From positions 1,426,001 through 1,490,000 of the forward strand of contig NZ_JACBZX010000001.1 in the NCBI RefSeq assembly GCF_013408565.1: DNA of 64,000 nucleotides, written 5' to 3'. The DNA is from Janibacter alkaliphilus (GTDB lineage: Bacteria > Actinomycetota > Actinomycetes > Actinomycetales > Dermatophilaceae). Both the position numbers and the translations under genes were made by a program. Positions 24,942 to 33,859 of this stretch are shown in pieces. The notes beneath the pieces are model-generated. The model saw nothing but the letters and a program-made list of their open reading frames with translations, did not search any database and was not told where the DNA came from. Numbering within the stretch: position 1 is the first letter of the stretch; every line of letters starts with the position of its first letter.

Positions 24942-26030
24942 ATGCCGCAGACCGTCAAGGGTGTCGTCGCCCGCACGAAGGGGGCCGAGGTCGAGCTGCT
25001 CGACGTCGTCGTCCCCGACCCGGGACCGGGTGAGGCCGTCGTCGACATCCGCTCCTGCGGGGTCTGCCACACCGACCTGCACTACCGCGAAGGGGGCATC
25101 AACGACGAGTTCCCGTTCCTCCTCGGGCACGAGGCCGCCGGCGTCGTCGAGGCCGTCGGCGAGGGCGTCACCGAGGTCGCCCCGGGCGACTTCGTCGTCC
25201 TCAACTGGCGCGCCGTCTGCGGCCAGTGCCGCGCCTGCGCCAAGGGCAAGCCCTGGTACTGCTTCGCCACCCACAACGCCGAGCAGAAGATGACCCTCGC
25301 CGACACCGGCGAGGAGCTCTCCCCGGCGCTGGGCATCGGCGCCTTCATCGAGAAGACCCTGGTCGCCGCCGGCCAGTGCACCAAGGTCGACCCGGAGGCG
25401 GACGCCGCCGCCGTCGGCCTGCTCGGCTGCGGCGTCATGGCCGGCTTCGGCGCGGCCGTCAACACCGGCGGCGTCACCCGCGGCGACTCGGTCGCCGTCA
25501 TCGGCTGCGGCGGCGTCGGGGACGCGGCCATCGCCGGGGCGCACGTGGCCGGGGCGACGACGATCGTCGCCGTGGACCGCGACCCCCGCAAGCTCGAGAC
25601 GGCGAAGGGCTTCGGCGCCACCCACACCGTCGACGCCAGCAGCGAGGACGTCGTCGAGCGGGTCCGCGAGCTCACCGGCGGCTTCGGCGCGGACGTCGTC
25701 GTCGAGGCGGTGGGGCTGCCGCAGACCTACGAGCAGGCCTTCTACGCCCGCGACCTCGCCGGCACCCTGGTGCTCGTCGGGGTGCCCACCCCGGAGAAGG
25801 AGGTGACCCTGCCGATGATCGAGATGTTCGGGCGCGGCGGGGCGCTGAAGTCCAGCTGGTACGGCGACTGCCTGCCCAGCCGCGACTTCCCGATGCTCGT
25901 CGACCTCTACCAGCAGGGCCGCTTCGACCTGGACGCCTTCGTCACCGAGCGGATCGGTCTCGGCGACGTCGAGGCCGCCTTCGCCAAGATGCACGGCGGT
26001 GACGTGCTCCGCTCGGTGGTGGTGCTCTGA
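24942..26030 (+). CDS. mscR: S-(hydroxymethyl)mycothiol dehydrogenase (mycothiol-dependent formaldehyde dehydrogenase)
   Basis: 362 residues, zinc alcohol dehydrogenase family. Catalytic zinc region CGVCHTD with Cys39, and GHEAAG with His63; structural zinc Cys94, Cys97, Cys100 and Cys108. NAD site [13 protein letters not shown] near residue 188. It oxidises the formaldehyde-mycothiol adduct and can reduce S-nitrosomycothiol. ATG 24942 has AAGGAG at 24930-24935. The MBL hydrolase that follows with a shared TGATG is its usual partner (Rv2259-Rv2260 type pair). Mycothiol supply is supported by mshA at 5284. Confidence 0.92.
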   Translation: MPQTVKGVVARTKGAEVELLDVVVPDPGPGEAVVDIRSCGVCHTDLHYREGGINDEFPFLLGHEAAGVVEAVGEGVTEVAPGDFVVLNWRAVCGQCRACAKGKPWYCFATHNAEQKMTLADTGEELSPALGIGAFIEKTLVAAGQCTKVDPEADAAAVGLLGCGVMAGFGAAVNTGGVTRGDSVAVIGCGGVGDAAIAGAHVAGATTIVAVDRDPRKLETAKGFGATHTVDASSEDVVERVRELTGGFGADVVVEAVGLPQTYEQAFYARDLAGTLVLVGVPTPEKEVTLPMIEMFGRGGALKSSWYGDCLPSRDFPMLVDLYQQGRFDLDAFVTERIGLGDVEAAFAKMHGGDVLRSVVVL

Positions 26031-26659
26031 TGACCGCACGCATCGAGCACCTGACCACCTCGGGCACCTTCGAGCTGGACGGCGGCTCCTGGGAGGTCGA
26101 CAACAACGTGTGGCTGGTCGGCGACGACGAGGAGGTCGTCGTCATCGACGCCGGCCACGAGGCCGCGCCGATCCTGGAGCAGGTCGGCGAGCGCCGGGTG
26201 GTCGCCGTGGTCTGCACGCACGCCCACAACGACCACGTGAACGCGGCCGCCGAGGTCGCCGACGCCTCGGTCGCCCCGATCCTGCTGCACCCGGCCGAGG
26301 CGCCGCTGTGGGAGATGACCTATCCCGATCGGCAGCCCGACGGCGAGCTGACCGACGGGCAGACGATCACCGTCGCCGGCACCGAGCTCGAGGTGCGGCA
26401 CACCCCCGGCCACTCGCCGGGCGCCTGCTGCCTCTACGCACCGGAGCTCGGCGTGCTCTTCTCCGGGGACACCCTCTTCAACGGGGGTCCCGGCGCGACC
26501 GGTCGCTCCTACAGCGACTTCCCGACGATCGTGGCGTCGATCACCGACCGGCTGCTCGGGCTGCCGCCGGAGACGCAGGTGCGCACCGGGCACGGCGACA
26601 GCACCACCATCGGCGACGAGGCGCCGCACCGGCAGGAGTGGCTCGACCGCGGCCACTGA
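26030..26659 (+). CDS. MBL-fold hydrolase, probable S-formylmycothiol thioesterase
   Basis: 209 residues. Metal-binding THAHNDH at residues 63-69 (His64, His66, Asp68, His69), HTPGHSPG near 125 and FSGDTLF near 145, as in glyoxalase-II-like hydrolases. Its start shares a base with the dehydrogenase stop, and this pair is conserved in actinobacteria. The inferred role is hydrolysis of S-formylmycothiol to formate and mycothiol. Ends before a strong bidirectional hairpin. Confidence 0.85.
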   Translation: MTARIEHLTTSGTFELDGGSWEVDNNVWLVGDDEEVVVIDAGHEAAPILEQVGERRVVAVVCTHAHNDHVNAAAEVADASVAPILLHPAEAPLWEMTYPDRQPDGELTDGQTITVAGTELEVRHTPGHSPGACCLYAPELGVLFSGDTLFNGGPGATGRSYSDFPTIVASITDRLLGLPPETQVRTGHGDSTTIGDEAPHRQEWLDRGH

Positions 26660-26694
26660 GCCCACCCCGACCAGCACCCACCCACGCACCGACG

Positions 26695-26755
26695 ACGAAC
26701 GGGTCGAGGTGATCCACGCCGCGTGAGACGGCGCGGATCACCTCGACCCGTTCGT
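26695..26755. terminator. 21-bp perfect-stem bidirectional terminator
   Basis: Arms 26695-26715 and 26735-26755; the 19-nt loop itself folds (CGCCG/CGGCG at 26717-26721 and 26729-26733). It separates the convergent MBL and ptsH genes and contains the GGTCGAGGTGATC arm shared with 10831-10877. Confidence 0.85.
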
Positions 26756-26780
26756 GCGTGTGCGTGAGCGCGTGAGGCGA

Positions 26781-27041
26781 CTACTCGGCGTCGAGGTCCT
26801 GCGCGACCAGGGCGGCGATGGTCTCCACCGCGTCCTGGCTGTCGGACTCCACGGTGACCTCGGTGCCCTTCTCGGCGCCGAGGGTCATGATGAGCAGGGC
26901 GGAGGCGGCGTCCACCGGCTCGCCGCCCTCGACGGCGAGGGTGACCTCGGCGTCCAGCTCGTCCGCCTTCTCGGCGATGATCCCGGCGGGGCGGGCGTGC
27001 AGGCCGACGGCAGAGCCGACGACGACCTTCTGGCTGGGCAT
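26781..27041 (-). CDS. ptsH: HPr phosphocarrier protein
   Basis: 86 residues, standard HPr length. GLHARPAG puts the phosphorylated histidine at residue 15. HPr accepts phosphate from EI (ptsI, 31253) and gives it to the fructose EIIA. It is last in the fruR-fruK-fruA-ptsH series; AGGAG precedes its ATG and only 16 bp separate it from fruA. The Gram-positive regulatory serine site (near residue 47, ASALLIM) is atypical, as usual in actinobacteria without HPr kinase. Confidence 0.95.
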   Translation of the reverse strand: MPSQKVVVGSAVGLHARPAGIIAEKADELDAEVTLAVEGGEPVDAASALLIMTLGAEKGTEVTVESDSQDAVETIAALVAQDLDAE

Positions 27042-27057
27042 GTCCTTCTCCTTCTCG

Positions 27058-29199
27058 TCAGGCCGCGACGGTCGCGGTCTCGGTGGTGCTCGTGCTGGCG
27101 CCCTTCGGCTCCCGCTTCCACAGCGTCTTCAGGGCGATCACCGCGGCCGCTGCGACGACCGTACCGATGGCGATGGCCAGCGCGAAGAGCAGGAAGCGGT
27201 CGATCGCGAAGAAGACGAAGATGCCGCCGTGCGGGGCCTGCGACTCGGCGCCGAAGATCATGCACAGCGCGCCGGTGACGGCGCCGCCGGCCATCATCGA
27301 GGGGATCACTCGCAGCGGGTCCGCGGCGGCGAAGGGGATCGCCCCCTCGGAGATGAATGAGGCGCCCAGCAGCCAGGCGGCGCGGCCGTTCTCCTGCTCC
27401 TGCTCGGTGAAGAGCGCCTTGCGCACGGTGCTGGCCAGGGCCAGCGCCAGCGGCGGCACCATGCCGGCGGCCATCACCGCGGCCATGATCTTCATCGAGG
27501 CCGGGTTGTCGATCGACAGGCCGGTGGTGGCGAAGAGGTAAGCCGCCTTGTTCACCGGGCCGCCGAGGTCGAAGCACATCATCAGCCCCAGGATGATCCC
27601 GAGCAGGGCCAGCGAGCTGCCGGTCATCCCGTTGAGCTGCTCGGTCAGCCACTCGGTCACCGAGGCCAGCGGCCGGGCGAGGAAGAGGTACATCAGCCCG
27701 CCGACGACGAGGCTGGTGAAGAGCGGGATGATCACCACCGGCATGAGGCCGGCCAGCCAGCGCGGCGGGTTCAGCCGGGTGAAGCCGTAGGCGACGAGAC
27801 CCGCCAGCAGACCACCGACGAGACCGCCGATGAAGCCTGCCCCGGTGGCCACGGCGACCGCGCCGGCGACAAAGCCGGGGGCGATGCCGGGCCGGTCGGC
27901 GAGGCCGAAGGCGATGTAGCCGGCCAGCGCCGGGACGAGGAAGCTGAACGCCAACGACCCCAGCGTGTAGAGGATCGCCCCGAGGTAGGTGAGGAGGGCC
28001 GAGCCGAAGAGGGCGTTCCCGCCCGCCTCGGGCAGGTTGGTCAGTGAGCTGTCGGCAACGATGTCGGCGGCAATGTCGGTGATGTCGTACCCGCCGAAGA
28101 GGAAGCCCAGGGCGATGAGCAGACCGCCGGCGGCGACGAAGGGGATCATGTAGCTGACCCCGGTCATCAGCGCCTGCTGGATCCGCTTGCCCCAGCCGAG
28201 CCCGGCGCCGCCACCGGCCGTGGCGGAGTCGTCCCGGCCGCTGCCGGCGGCGACCTTCCGCGAGGAGGGGTCGTCGGCCGCGGCCAGCGCCTCGTCGATC
28301 ATCTCGCCGGGCTCGTTGATCGCCCGCTTCACCCCGGACTCGATGACCGGCTTGCCGGCGAAGCGGTCCTTGCCCTTGACGCCGACGTCGGTGGCGAAGA
28401 TGACCGCGTCGGCGGCGTCGATCTGCGCCTGGGTCAGCGCCTGGGTGGTCGAGCTGCCCTGCGGCTCGACGTGGACGTCCACGCCCTTCTCGGTGCCCTT
28501 GTCGGTGAGGTAGTCCGCGGCCATGTAGGTGTGCGCGATCCCGGTCGGGCAGGCGGTCACCGCGACGATCGAGCGGCGCCGTCCGCCGTCGCCTCCGGAG
28601 GTGCCACCGTCCCCGGCAGCCGTGCCGGCGGCAGCACCACCACCAGCTGCGCCACCAGCCGCGGCTGCGGACGAGCCGTCGCCCGCGGCACCCGCGCCCT
28701 GCCCGGCGGCGGTGCTCCCGCCGTCGGCGGCGGGCTGGGGGTTGATCACCCCGTCGACGAGGGCGACCACCTCGGCGTCGCTGCCGGCCTCACGCAGCGA
28801 GGCGACGAAGTCCTTCTTCACCAGCGCCCGGGCCAGCTTGGTCAGCAGCTTCATGTGCTCGCTGCCACCGCCCTCCGGGGCGGCGATGAGGAAGACGAGG
28901 TCGGCCGGGCCGTCCTTGGCGCCGAAGTCGACGGCGGGGGAGAGCCGGGCGAAGCCGAGCGAGGCCTGGGTGACCGACGCGGAGCGGCAGTGCGGGATGG
29001 CGAAGCCGCCGGGCATGCCGGTCGGCGACTTGCCCTCGCGGGTCATCGCGTCGGCGATGAGCCCGTCGGTCGAGGTGGCCCGTCCGGCGTCGGCGACCAG
29101 ACCGGCGAGCGCGGCGATCACCTCCTCCTTGCTCTCGCCCAGGGAGGCGTCGAGTCGGACGAGGTCGGGGGTGATGAGTGCCGGTGACTGCTCGGTCAT
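27058..29199 (-). CDS. fruA: PTS fructose transporter, EIIABC fusion
   Basis: 713 residues, domain order A-B-C. EIIA about 5-150 with His70 (GFAIPHCRS); an Ala/Gly/Ser-rich linker (about 155-205); EIIB about 210-310 with the phosphocysteine in VAVTACPTGIAHTY; EIIC about 335-690 with 8-10 membrane helices. It imports fructose as fructose-1-phosphate, the substrate of FruK. The IIA domain receives phosphate from HPr directly, so no FPr protein is needed. A 103-bp gap with a 16-bp tandem repeat separates it from fruK. Confidence 0.95.
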   Translation of the reverse strand: MTEQSPALITPDLVRLDASLGESKEEVIAALAGLVADAGRATSTDGLIADAMTREGKSPTGMPGGFAIPHCRSASVTQASLGFARLSPAVDFGAKDGPADLVFLIAAPEGGGSEHMKLLTKLARALVKKDFVASLREAGSDAEVVALVDGVINPQPAADGGSTAAGQGAGAAGDGSSAAAAGGAAGGGAAAGTAAGDGGTSGGDGGRRRSIVAVTACPTGIAHTYMAADYLTDKGTEKGVDVHVEPQGSSTTQALTQAQIDAADAVIFATDVGVKGKDRFAGKPVIESGVKRAINEPGEMIDEALAAADDPSSRKVAAGSGRDDSATAGGGAGLGWGKRIQQALMTGVSYMIPFVAAGGLLIALGFLFGGYDITDIAADIVADSSLTNLPEAGGNALFGSALLTYLGAILYTLGSLAFSFLVPALAGYIAFGLADRPGIAPGFVAGAVAVATGAGFIGGLVGGLLAGLVAYGFTRLNPPRWLAGLMPVVIIPLFTSLVVGGLMYLFLARPLASVTEWLTEQLNGMTGSSLALLGIILGLMMCFDLGGPVNKAAYLFATTGLSIDNPASMKIMAAVMAAGMVPPLALALASTVRKALFTEQEQENGRAAWLLGASFISEGAIPFAAADPLRVIPSMMAGGAVTGALCMIFGAESQAPHGGIFVFFAIDRFLLFALAIAIGTVVAAAAVIALKTLWKREPKGASTSTTETATVAA

Positions 29200-29233
29200 G
29201 GCGGGCTCCTCGGGTCGGCTCCGGGGTGGAGCG

Positions 29234-29293
29234 GGTGCTGCGGTCGGTGCTGGTGAGGTCGGGTGCTGCTGAGGTCGGGTGCTGCGGCGGTCG
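29234..29293. repeat. 16-bp tandem repeats between fruK and fruA
   Basis: GGTGCTG(G/C)TGAGGTCG at 29246 and 29262, a diverged third unit at 29278 and a 13-bp partial unit at 29234. They fill most of the 103-bp gap between the two genes and overlap the region upstream of the fruA start on the minus strand. Confidence 0.65.
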
Positions 29294-29302
29294 GGAGAGC
29301 GG

Positions 29303-30286
29303 TCAGCCGGTGCTGATCGCCGAGGCGGTGATGTCGGTGGCGGTGCCGTCGCCGGCGAGACCGGCGTGCTCAGGGGTGGGCAGCCCGGTCCCGGGCAGCT
29401 GCGCCGCGGCCGAGCCGTAGGCGACCGCCAGAGCCAGCCGCTGCGGCTCGGCGAGCCCCCGCAGCGAGCCGAGCAGGTAGCCGGACAACGCCGAGTCGCC
29501 GGCGCCGACGGTGCTGCGCACGGTGATCCGCGGGGCGGCCGCGAACCAGGCGCCGTCCGCGGTGGTCAGCACCGCCCCGGAGCCGCCGAGGGTGGTCAGC
29601 ACGGCGCCGACCCCGCGCTCCATGAGCCGACGGGCGGCCGCCACCGTGGGCGCGTGGTCGCCGGCGGCGGCCGCCGACTCCAGCTCCTCGGGGTCGCCGC
29701 CACCGAGCTGGGTGAGCTCCTCGGCGTTGGGCTTCATGAGGTCCGGCGCCGCCTCGGGGAAGGCCTCGGCCAGCGCCACCAGCGGCGCGTCCGAGGTGTC
29801 CACGGCCACGCGGGTCCCGGCGGCACGCAGCCGCGGCACCAGCCGGGCGTACCAGTCGGTGGGGGCGCCCGGCGGCAGCGACCCGCACAGCGCCACCCAG
29901 CGCGAGCCGGCCGCCTGCTGCACCAGCAGCTCCTCCAGCGCCGCGACGTCCGACCCGGTGAGGGTGGCCCCGGGCTCGTTGAGCTTGGTGGTGGTGCCGT
30001 CCGGCTCGGTGATCGTCAGGTTGGTCCGGACCGGGTGCTCGGTGGTGTGCTCGGCGGCGCGCACCCCGGCCTGCTGCAGCAGCGGGCGCAGCGGGTCCTG
30101 GGCTCCCATCGGCAGCACCGCGGTGGCCTCCACCCCGGCCATGGTGATCACCTTGGCGACGTTGACCCCCTTCCCCCCGGGGTCGTCGCGGACGTCGCCG
30201 AGGCGCAGCACGCCGCCGCGGACCAGCTCGCCGGGCAGCGAGGCGGCCCGGTCGACGCTGGGGTTGGCGGTGAAGGTGGTGATCAC
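29303..30286 (-). CDS. fruK: 1-phosphofructokinase
   Basis: 327 residues, PfkB/ribokinase family. DDPGGKGVNVAK at about 34-45 is the first signature and STVGAGDSALSG near 255 the second, with catalytic Asp in GAGDS. It phosphorylates fructose-1-phosphate made by FruA to fructose-1,6-bisphosphate. The ATG overlaps the fruR stop (ATGA), so the two are coupled. Confidence 0.93.
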   Translation of the reverse strand: MITTFTANPSVDRAASLPGELVRGGVLRLGDVRDDPGGKGVNVAKVITMAGVEATAVLPMGAQDPLRPLLQQAGVRAAEHTTEHPVRTNLTITEPDGTTTKLNEPGATLTGSDVAALEELLVQQAAGSRWVALCGSLPPGAPTDWYARLVPRLRAAGTRVAVDTSDAPLVALAEAFPEAAPDLMKPNAEELTQLGGGDPEELESAAAAGDHAPTVAAARRLMERGVGAVLTTLGGSGAVLTTADGAWFAAAPRITVRSTVGAGDSALSGYLLGSLRGLAEPQRLALAVAYGSAAAQLPGTGLPTPEHAGLAGDGTATDITASAISTG

Positions 30287-31050
30287 GCCGTCATCACCCG
30301 CACGCCGGTCTGCTCCAGGGCGGCCAGCGCCCGGGCGTCGATGCCGGTGTCGGTGACGACGACGTCCACGTCGTCCAGGCGGGCGAAGCAGTGCAAGAGC
30401 TCACGTCCGATCTTCGAGGAGTCGACGAGCGCGACCACCGAGCGCGCGCTGCGGTGCATCGCGCGCTTGACCGACGCCTCGCTCTGGTCGGGGGTGGACA
30501 GGCCGTGCTCGACGGTGATCCCGTCCGATCCGAGGAAGGCGACGTCGGTCCGCAGCCGCTCCAGCTGGCGCACCCCGGTCTCGCCGACGGTGGCCTGGGT
30601 GACCCCGCGGACGCGGCCACCGAGCAGGTGCACCTCGCCGGGGTGGGTCACCCCGAGCCGGGCGGCGATCGGCACGGCGTTGGTGACGACGAGCAGCTCG
30701 GAGCGGGCCGGCAGCACCTCGGCCAGCTGGGCGGTGGTGGTCCCCGCGTCCAGGACGACCGAGGAGCGTCCCTCGGGGAGCAGGCTCAGCGCGGTGCGGG
30801 CGATCCGGGTCTTGGCCTCGGCGTGCTCCAGCGCGCGCTGGGCGACCGGGGCCTCGCTGCCGGAGGTCTCGTCGACCGGCACGGCGCCGCCGTGCACCCG
30901 GCGGACCAGGCCCTGGGTGGCCAGCGCGTCCAGGTCGCGGCGCACGGTCTCCGGGGCGACGTCCAGCTCGGCGGCCAGGGTGGTCACCACGACCCGGCCG
31001 TCGCGGCGCGCCAGGTCGGCGATCAGCTGCTGCCTCTCGTCGGCGAACAC
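30283..31050 (-). CDS. fruR: DeoR-family regulator of the fructose operon
   Basis: 255 residues from GTG 31050, which has AAGGAGG 5-6 nt upstream. Residues 1-57 are the DeoR helix-turn-helix (VVTTLAAELDVAPETVRRDL) and the rest is the sugar-phosphate-binding DeoRC domain (LDAGTTTAQLAEVL, SSKIGR). It probably represses the operon until fructose-1-phosphate or a related effector binds. The open frame continues upstream past 31050 but that part covers the intergenic operators. Confidence 0.88.
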   Translation of the reverse strand: MFADERQQLIADLARRDGRVVVTTLAAELDVAPETVRRDLDALATQGLVRRVHGGAVPVDETSGSEAPVAQRALEHAEAKTRIARTALSLLPEGRSSVVLDAGTTTAQLAEVLPARSELLVVTNAVPIAARLGVTHPGEVHLLGGRVRGVTQATVGETGVRQLERLRTDVAFLGSDGITVEHGLSTPDQSEASVKRAMHRSARSVVALVDSSKIGRELLHCFARLDDVDVVVTDTGIDARALAALEQTGVRVMTA

Positions 31051-31149
31051 GACGCCTCCTTGCGCTGCCCGGTCGGCTCTGACGAACTCCACCGACCCGG
31101 CTGAACCTGCCCGATCGTGTGGACTTCGCCTAAGTTCTATGCCCGGATC

Positions 31150-31196
31150 TGTGGCTTTGTCAAGGATGGACGGATACGATTGTGGCATCAGCCACA
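31150..31196. promoter_or_regulatory. Candidate FruR operators (TGTGGC half-sites)
   Basis: TGTGGC at 31150-31155 and 31181-31186, and its inverse GCCACA at 31191-31196, giving the inverted repeat TGTGGC-ATCA-GCCACA. They lie in the 202-bp region between divergent fruR and ptsI, which is noticeably less GC-rich than its surroundings. Confidence 0.5.
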
Positions 31197-31252
31197 GCGC
31201 CGTGGGACGGCGCGCCACCCCTGACACGCAGGACTGACACGCAGGAGACGTG

Positions 31253-32950
31253 ATGACGACGACGTCAGCAGCCGCGACCACCGCAGCGACCGTCCAGGGC
31301 ACCGGTGTGGTGCCCGGGGTCGCCTACGCGAAGGCGGTCTGGACCAGGCCGCAGCCGGAGGTCGCGCTGCGCAGCGACGAGGTGCCCGAGGCCGACCGCG
31401 AGGCCGAGGCGCAGCGGCTGGCCCAGGCCGCGGCCACCGTCGCCGAGCGGCTGGAGCAGCGCGCCGCCCAGGTCACCGGGGTCGCCGCCGAGGTGCTCGG
31501 CGCCACCGCCGGGATGGCCCGGGACAAGGGCTGGCTCAAGGCGGGCACCAAGCGGGTCATGCAGGGCGAGGACGCCACCCGGGCGGCGATCGGGGCGACC
31601 GACCAGTTCGTGGCGATGTTCGAGAAGGCGGGCGGCCTCATGGCCGAGCGCACCACCGACCTCAAGGACATCCGCTCCCGGGTCGTCGCCGAGCTGGAGG
31701 GGCAGCCCGAGCCCGGCGTCCCGCACCCGGACCACCCCTTCGTGCTGCTCGCCGACGACCTCGCCCCCGCGGACACCGCCGACCTCGACCCCGAGCTGGT
31801 GCGCGCCCTGGTCACCTCGCTCGGCGGCCCGACCAGCCACACCTCGATCATCGCCCGCCAGCGGGGCATCCCCTGCGTCGTCGCCGCGGCCGACCTCGAG
31901 CAGGTCGAGGACGGCGCGATGGTGCTCGTCGACGGGGGCACCGGCACCATGGAGGTCGAGCCCGACGCCGAGCAGGCGCAGGCCCGGGCCGCGGCCTCGG
32001 CCGAGGAGCTCGAGCGGGTCCGGGCCTGGCGCGGCCCGGCGGCCACCAGCGACGGCGAGCGGGTGGACGTCCTGGCCAACGTCCAGCACGGCGAGTCGGC
32101 GCGGCAGGCGGCCGGTGGCCAGGCCGAGGGGGTCGGCCTCTTCCGCACCGAGCTGTGCTTCCTCGGGCGGGACAAGGAGCCCTCGGTCGAGGAGCAGGCG
32201 CAGATCTACGCCGAGGTGCTGGCCGCCTTCCCCGAGGGCAAGGTGGTCACCCGCACCCTGGACGCCGGCTCGGACAAGCCGCTGGCCTTCATCACCCAGC
32301 CGGACGAGCCCAACCCGGCGCTGGGGGTGCGCGGGGTGCGGATCGCCTCGCTCGACCCCGGGGTGCTCACCCGTCAGCTGGACGCGCTCGCCCAGGCCGC
32401 CGAGCAGGCCAGCCGGCCGCTCGCGGACACCTGGGTGATGGCGCCGATGATCGCCACCCCGGAGGAGGCGGAGAGCTTCGCCGGGCTGGTCCGCGATCGC
32501 GGCATGAAGCCTGGCGTCATGGTCGAGGTGCCCTCGGTGGCGCTGCAGGCCGAGCAGGTGCTGGCGCACGTCGACTTCCTCTCGATCGGCACCAACGACC
32601 TCTCCCAGTACGCCATGGCCGCCGACCGGATGAGCCCCTCGCTGGCCGGGCTCACCGACCCCTGGCAGCCGGCGGTGCTGCGGCTCATCGCGATGACCGC
32701 GGCCGCCGGGCAGCAGGTCGGCAAGCCGGTCGGGGTGTGCGGCGAGGCGGCCGCGGACCCGGCGCTGGCGGCGGTGCTCGTCGGGCTCGGGGTGACCTCG
32801 CTGTCCATGGCCGCCGGGGCCGTCCCCGGGGTGGGCGCCCGGCTCGCCCAGGTCTCCCGGGAGCAGTGCCGTCGGGCAGCGTCCGCGGCCAGCGCCGCGG
32901 CGTCCCCGGCGCAGGCCCGTCAGGCCGCCGGCGAGGCGCTCGCCGGCTGA
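31253..32950 (+). CDS. ptsI: PTS enzyme I (phosphoenolpyruvate-protein phosphotransferase)
   Basis: 565 residues. The phosphorylated histidine is His196 in GGPTSHTSII; the PEP site includes GLFRTELCFLGRD and the active-site cysteine lies in PVGVCGEAAADP near residue 500. It starts the phosphate relay to HPr and FruA. ATG 31253 is preferred to GTG 31250 because AGGAGA at 31243-31248 needs the longer spacing. It is divergent from fruR and probably co-controlled by it. It ends 7 bp before the convergent TetR gene. Confidence 0.95.
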   Translation: MTTTSAAATTAATVQGTGVVPGVAYAKAVWTRPQPEVALRSDEVPEADREAEAQRLAQAAATVAERLEQRAAQVTGVAAEVLGATAGMARDKGWLKAGTKRVMQGEDATRAAIGATDQFVAMFEKAGGLMAERTTDLKDIRSRVVAELEGQPEPGVPHPDHPFVLLADDLAPADTADLDPELVRALVTSLGGPTSHTSIIARQRGIPCVVAAADLEQVEDGAMVLVDGGTGTMEVEPDAEQAQARAAASAEELERVRAWRGPAATSDGERVDVLANVQHGESARQAAGGQAEGVGLFRTELCFLGRDKEPSVEEQAQIYAEVLAAFPEGKVVTRTLDAGSDKPLAFITQPDEPNPALGVRGVRIASLDPGVLTRQLDALAQAAEQASRPLADTWVMAPMIATPEEAESFAGLVRDRGMKPGVMVEVPSVALQAEQVLAHVDFLSIGTNDLSQYAMAADRMSPSLAGLTDPWQPAVLRLIAMTAAAGQQVGKPVGVCGEAAADPALAAVLVGLGVTSLSMAAGAVPGVGARLAQVSREQCRRAASAASAAASPAQARQAAGEALAG

Positions 32951-32957
32951 CGGCCGG

Positions 32958-33590
32958 TCAGTCGGTCGTGCCGCGGGCGCCCTGGCGCCGCCCGGTGCGG
33001 AAGAGTCCTGCCCGGGCGGCGGCGACCGTCGTCGCGGCGGCATGCTCGCCCAGCGGCTCGTCCGGCGTGCGGCGGTCCACCATGAGGCGGTAGTAGATCG
33101 GCGCGGCCACCGACCGGATCACCGCGTCCGGCTCGGTGCCCTCGGGCAGCTGCTCGCGCTCCACGGCCCGGACGGCCACCACCCGCACCATCCGGTACCA
33201 CTCGCGGAAGATCGTCTGCAGCTGCCCGTCGAGGCCCTCGTCGTGGGTGCGGGCGGCGAGCAGCTCGGCGAACATCCGGCCGTTGTCCCCGGAGAGGGTG
33301 GCCGCCAGCGACCGGCCGTAGATGCGCAGGTCCTGCTCGAAGCAGCCGGTGTCCGGGACGACGACGTGCACCGCCGCGAGCGCGGTGACCAGGTCCGAGA
33401 CGACCCCGTCGCGGGTCTGCCAGCGCCGGTAGATCGTCGTCTTGTGCACCCCGGCGCGCAGGGCGATCCGCTCGATCGTCAGCCCGGCGAACCCGACCCG
33501 CAGCAGCTCCTCGCGGGTCGCTTCGAGGACCGCGGTGCGGGTACGGGCGGTCCGCCCGCCGGGGCGCACCGAGCCGACGGGCTGAGGCAT
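32958..33590 (-). CDS. TetR-family transcriptional regulator
   Basis: 210 residues. Helix-turn-helix at about 17-63 ([20 protein letters not shown]), followed by an all-helical ligand domain resembling TetR_C_11-type proteins. Ligand and target are unknown. A GCAAC-N5-GTTGC inverted repeat 14 bp upstream of the start is a likely autoregulatory operator. There is no adjacent transporter gene; cysS is divergent 269 bp away. Confidence 0.85.
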   Translation of the reverse strand: MPQPVGSVRPGGRTARTRTAVLEATREELLRVGFAGLTIERIALRAGVHKTTIYRRWQTRDGVVSDLVTALAAVHVVVPDTGCFEQDLRIYGRSLAATLSGDNGRMFAELLAARTHDEGLDGQLQTIFREWYRMVRVVAVRAVEREQLPEGTEPDAVIRSVAAPIYYRLMVDRRTPDEPLGEHAAATTVAAARAGLFRTGRRQGARGTTD

Positions 33591-33604
33591 GGTGCCACCC
33601 TAAC

Positions 33605-33619
33605 GCAACCGCTAGTTGC
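33605..33619. promoter_or_regulatory. Candidate TetR operator (GCAAC-N5-GTTGC)
   Basis: 15-bp inverted repeat directly upstream of the TetR start codon. ACCGCTA (33608-33614) also pairs with TAGCGGT (33646-33652), suggesting a second half-site. The rest of the 269-bp gap to cysS holds no recognisable gene. Confidence 0.5.
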
Positions 33620-33846
33620 CCCGGGGGGTTATCGCCGTTCCACAATAGCGGTCTCCACCGTCGACCTCCGGTCGTGACGCCGGGACAGCACCTGGGTGCT
33701 CGCTCTCGTCCGTGCCGCTGCCGCGGCGACGGTGCTCCGGGGGGAGGGAAGCGGGTGGCGGGTTGCGTCTGGCCGGTGCACGGTCGGCTGCCTCGCCGCC
33801 CGCGACCCGGGGCCCGCCGGAGGACGGCGCGCGTCAGGAGCGCCGG

Positions 33847-33852
33847 TAGCCT
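33847..33852 (+). promoter_or_regulatory. Candidate leaderless -10 box (TAGCCT) of cysS
   Basis: TAGCCT ends 7 nt before GTG 33860. AGGAG at 33836-33840 is too far away (19 nt) to act as the ribosome-binding site. Confidence 0.5.
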
Positions 33853-33859
33853 TGCGCGG

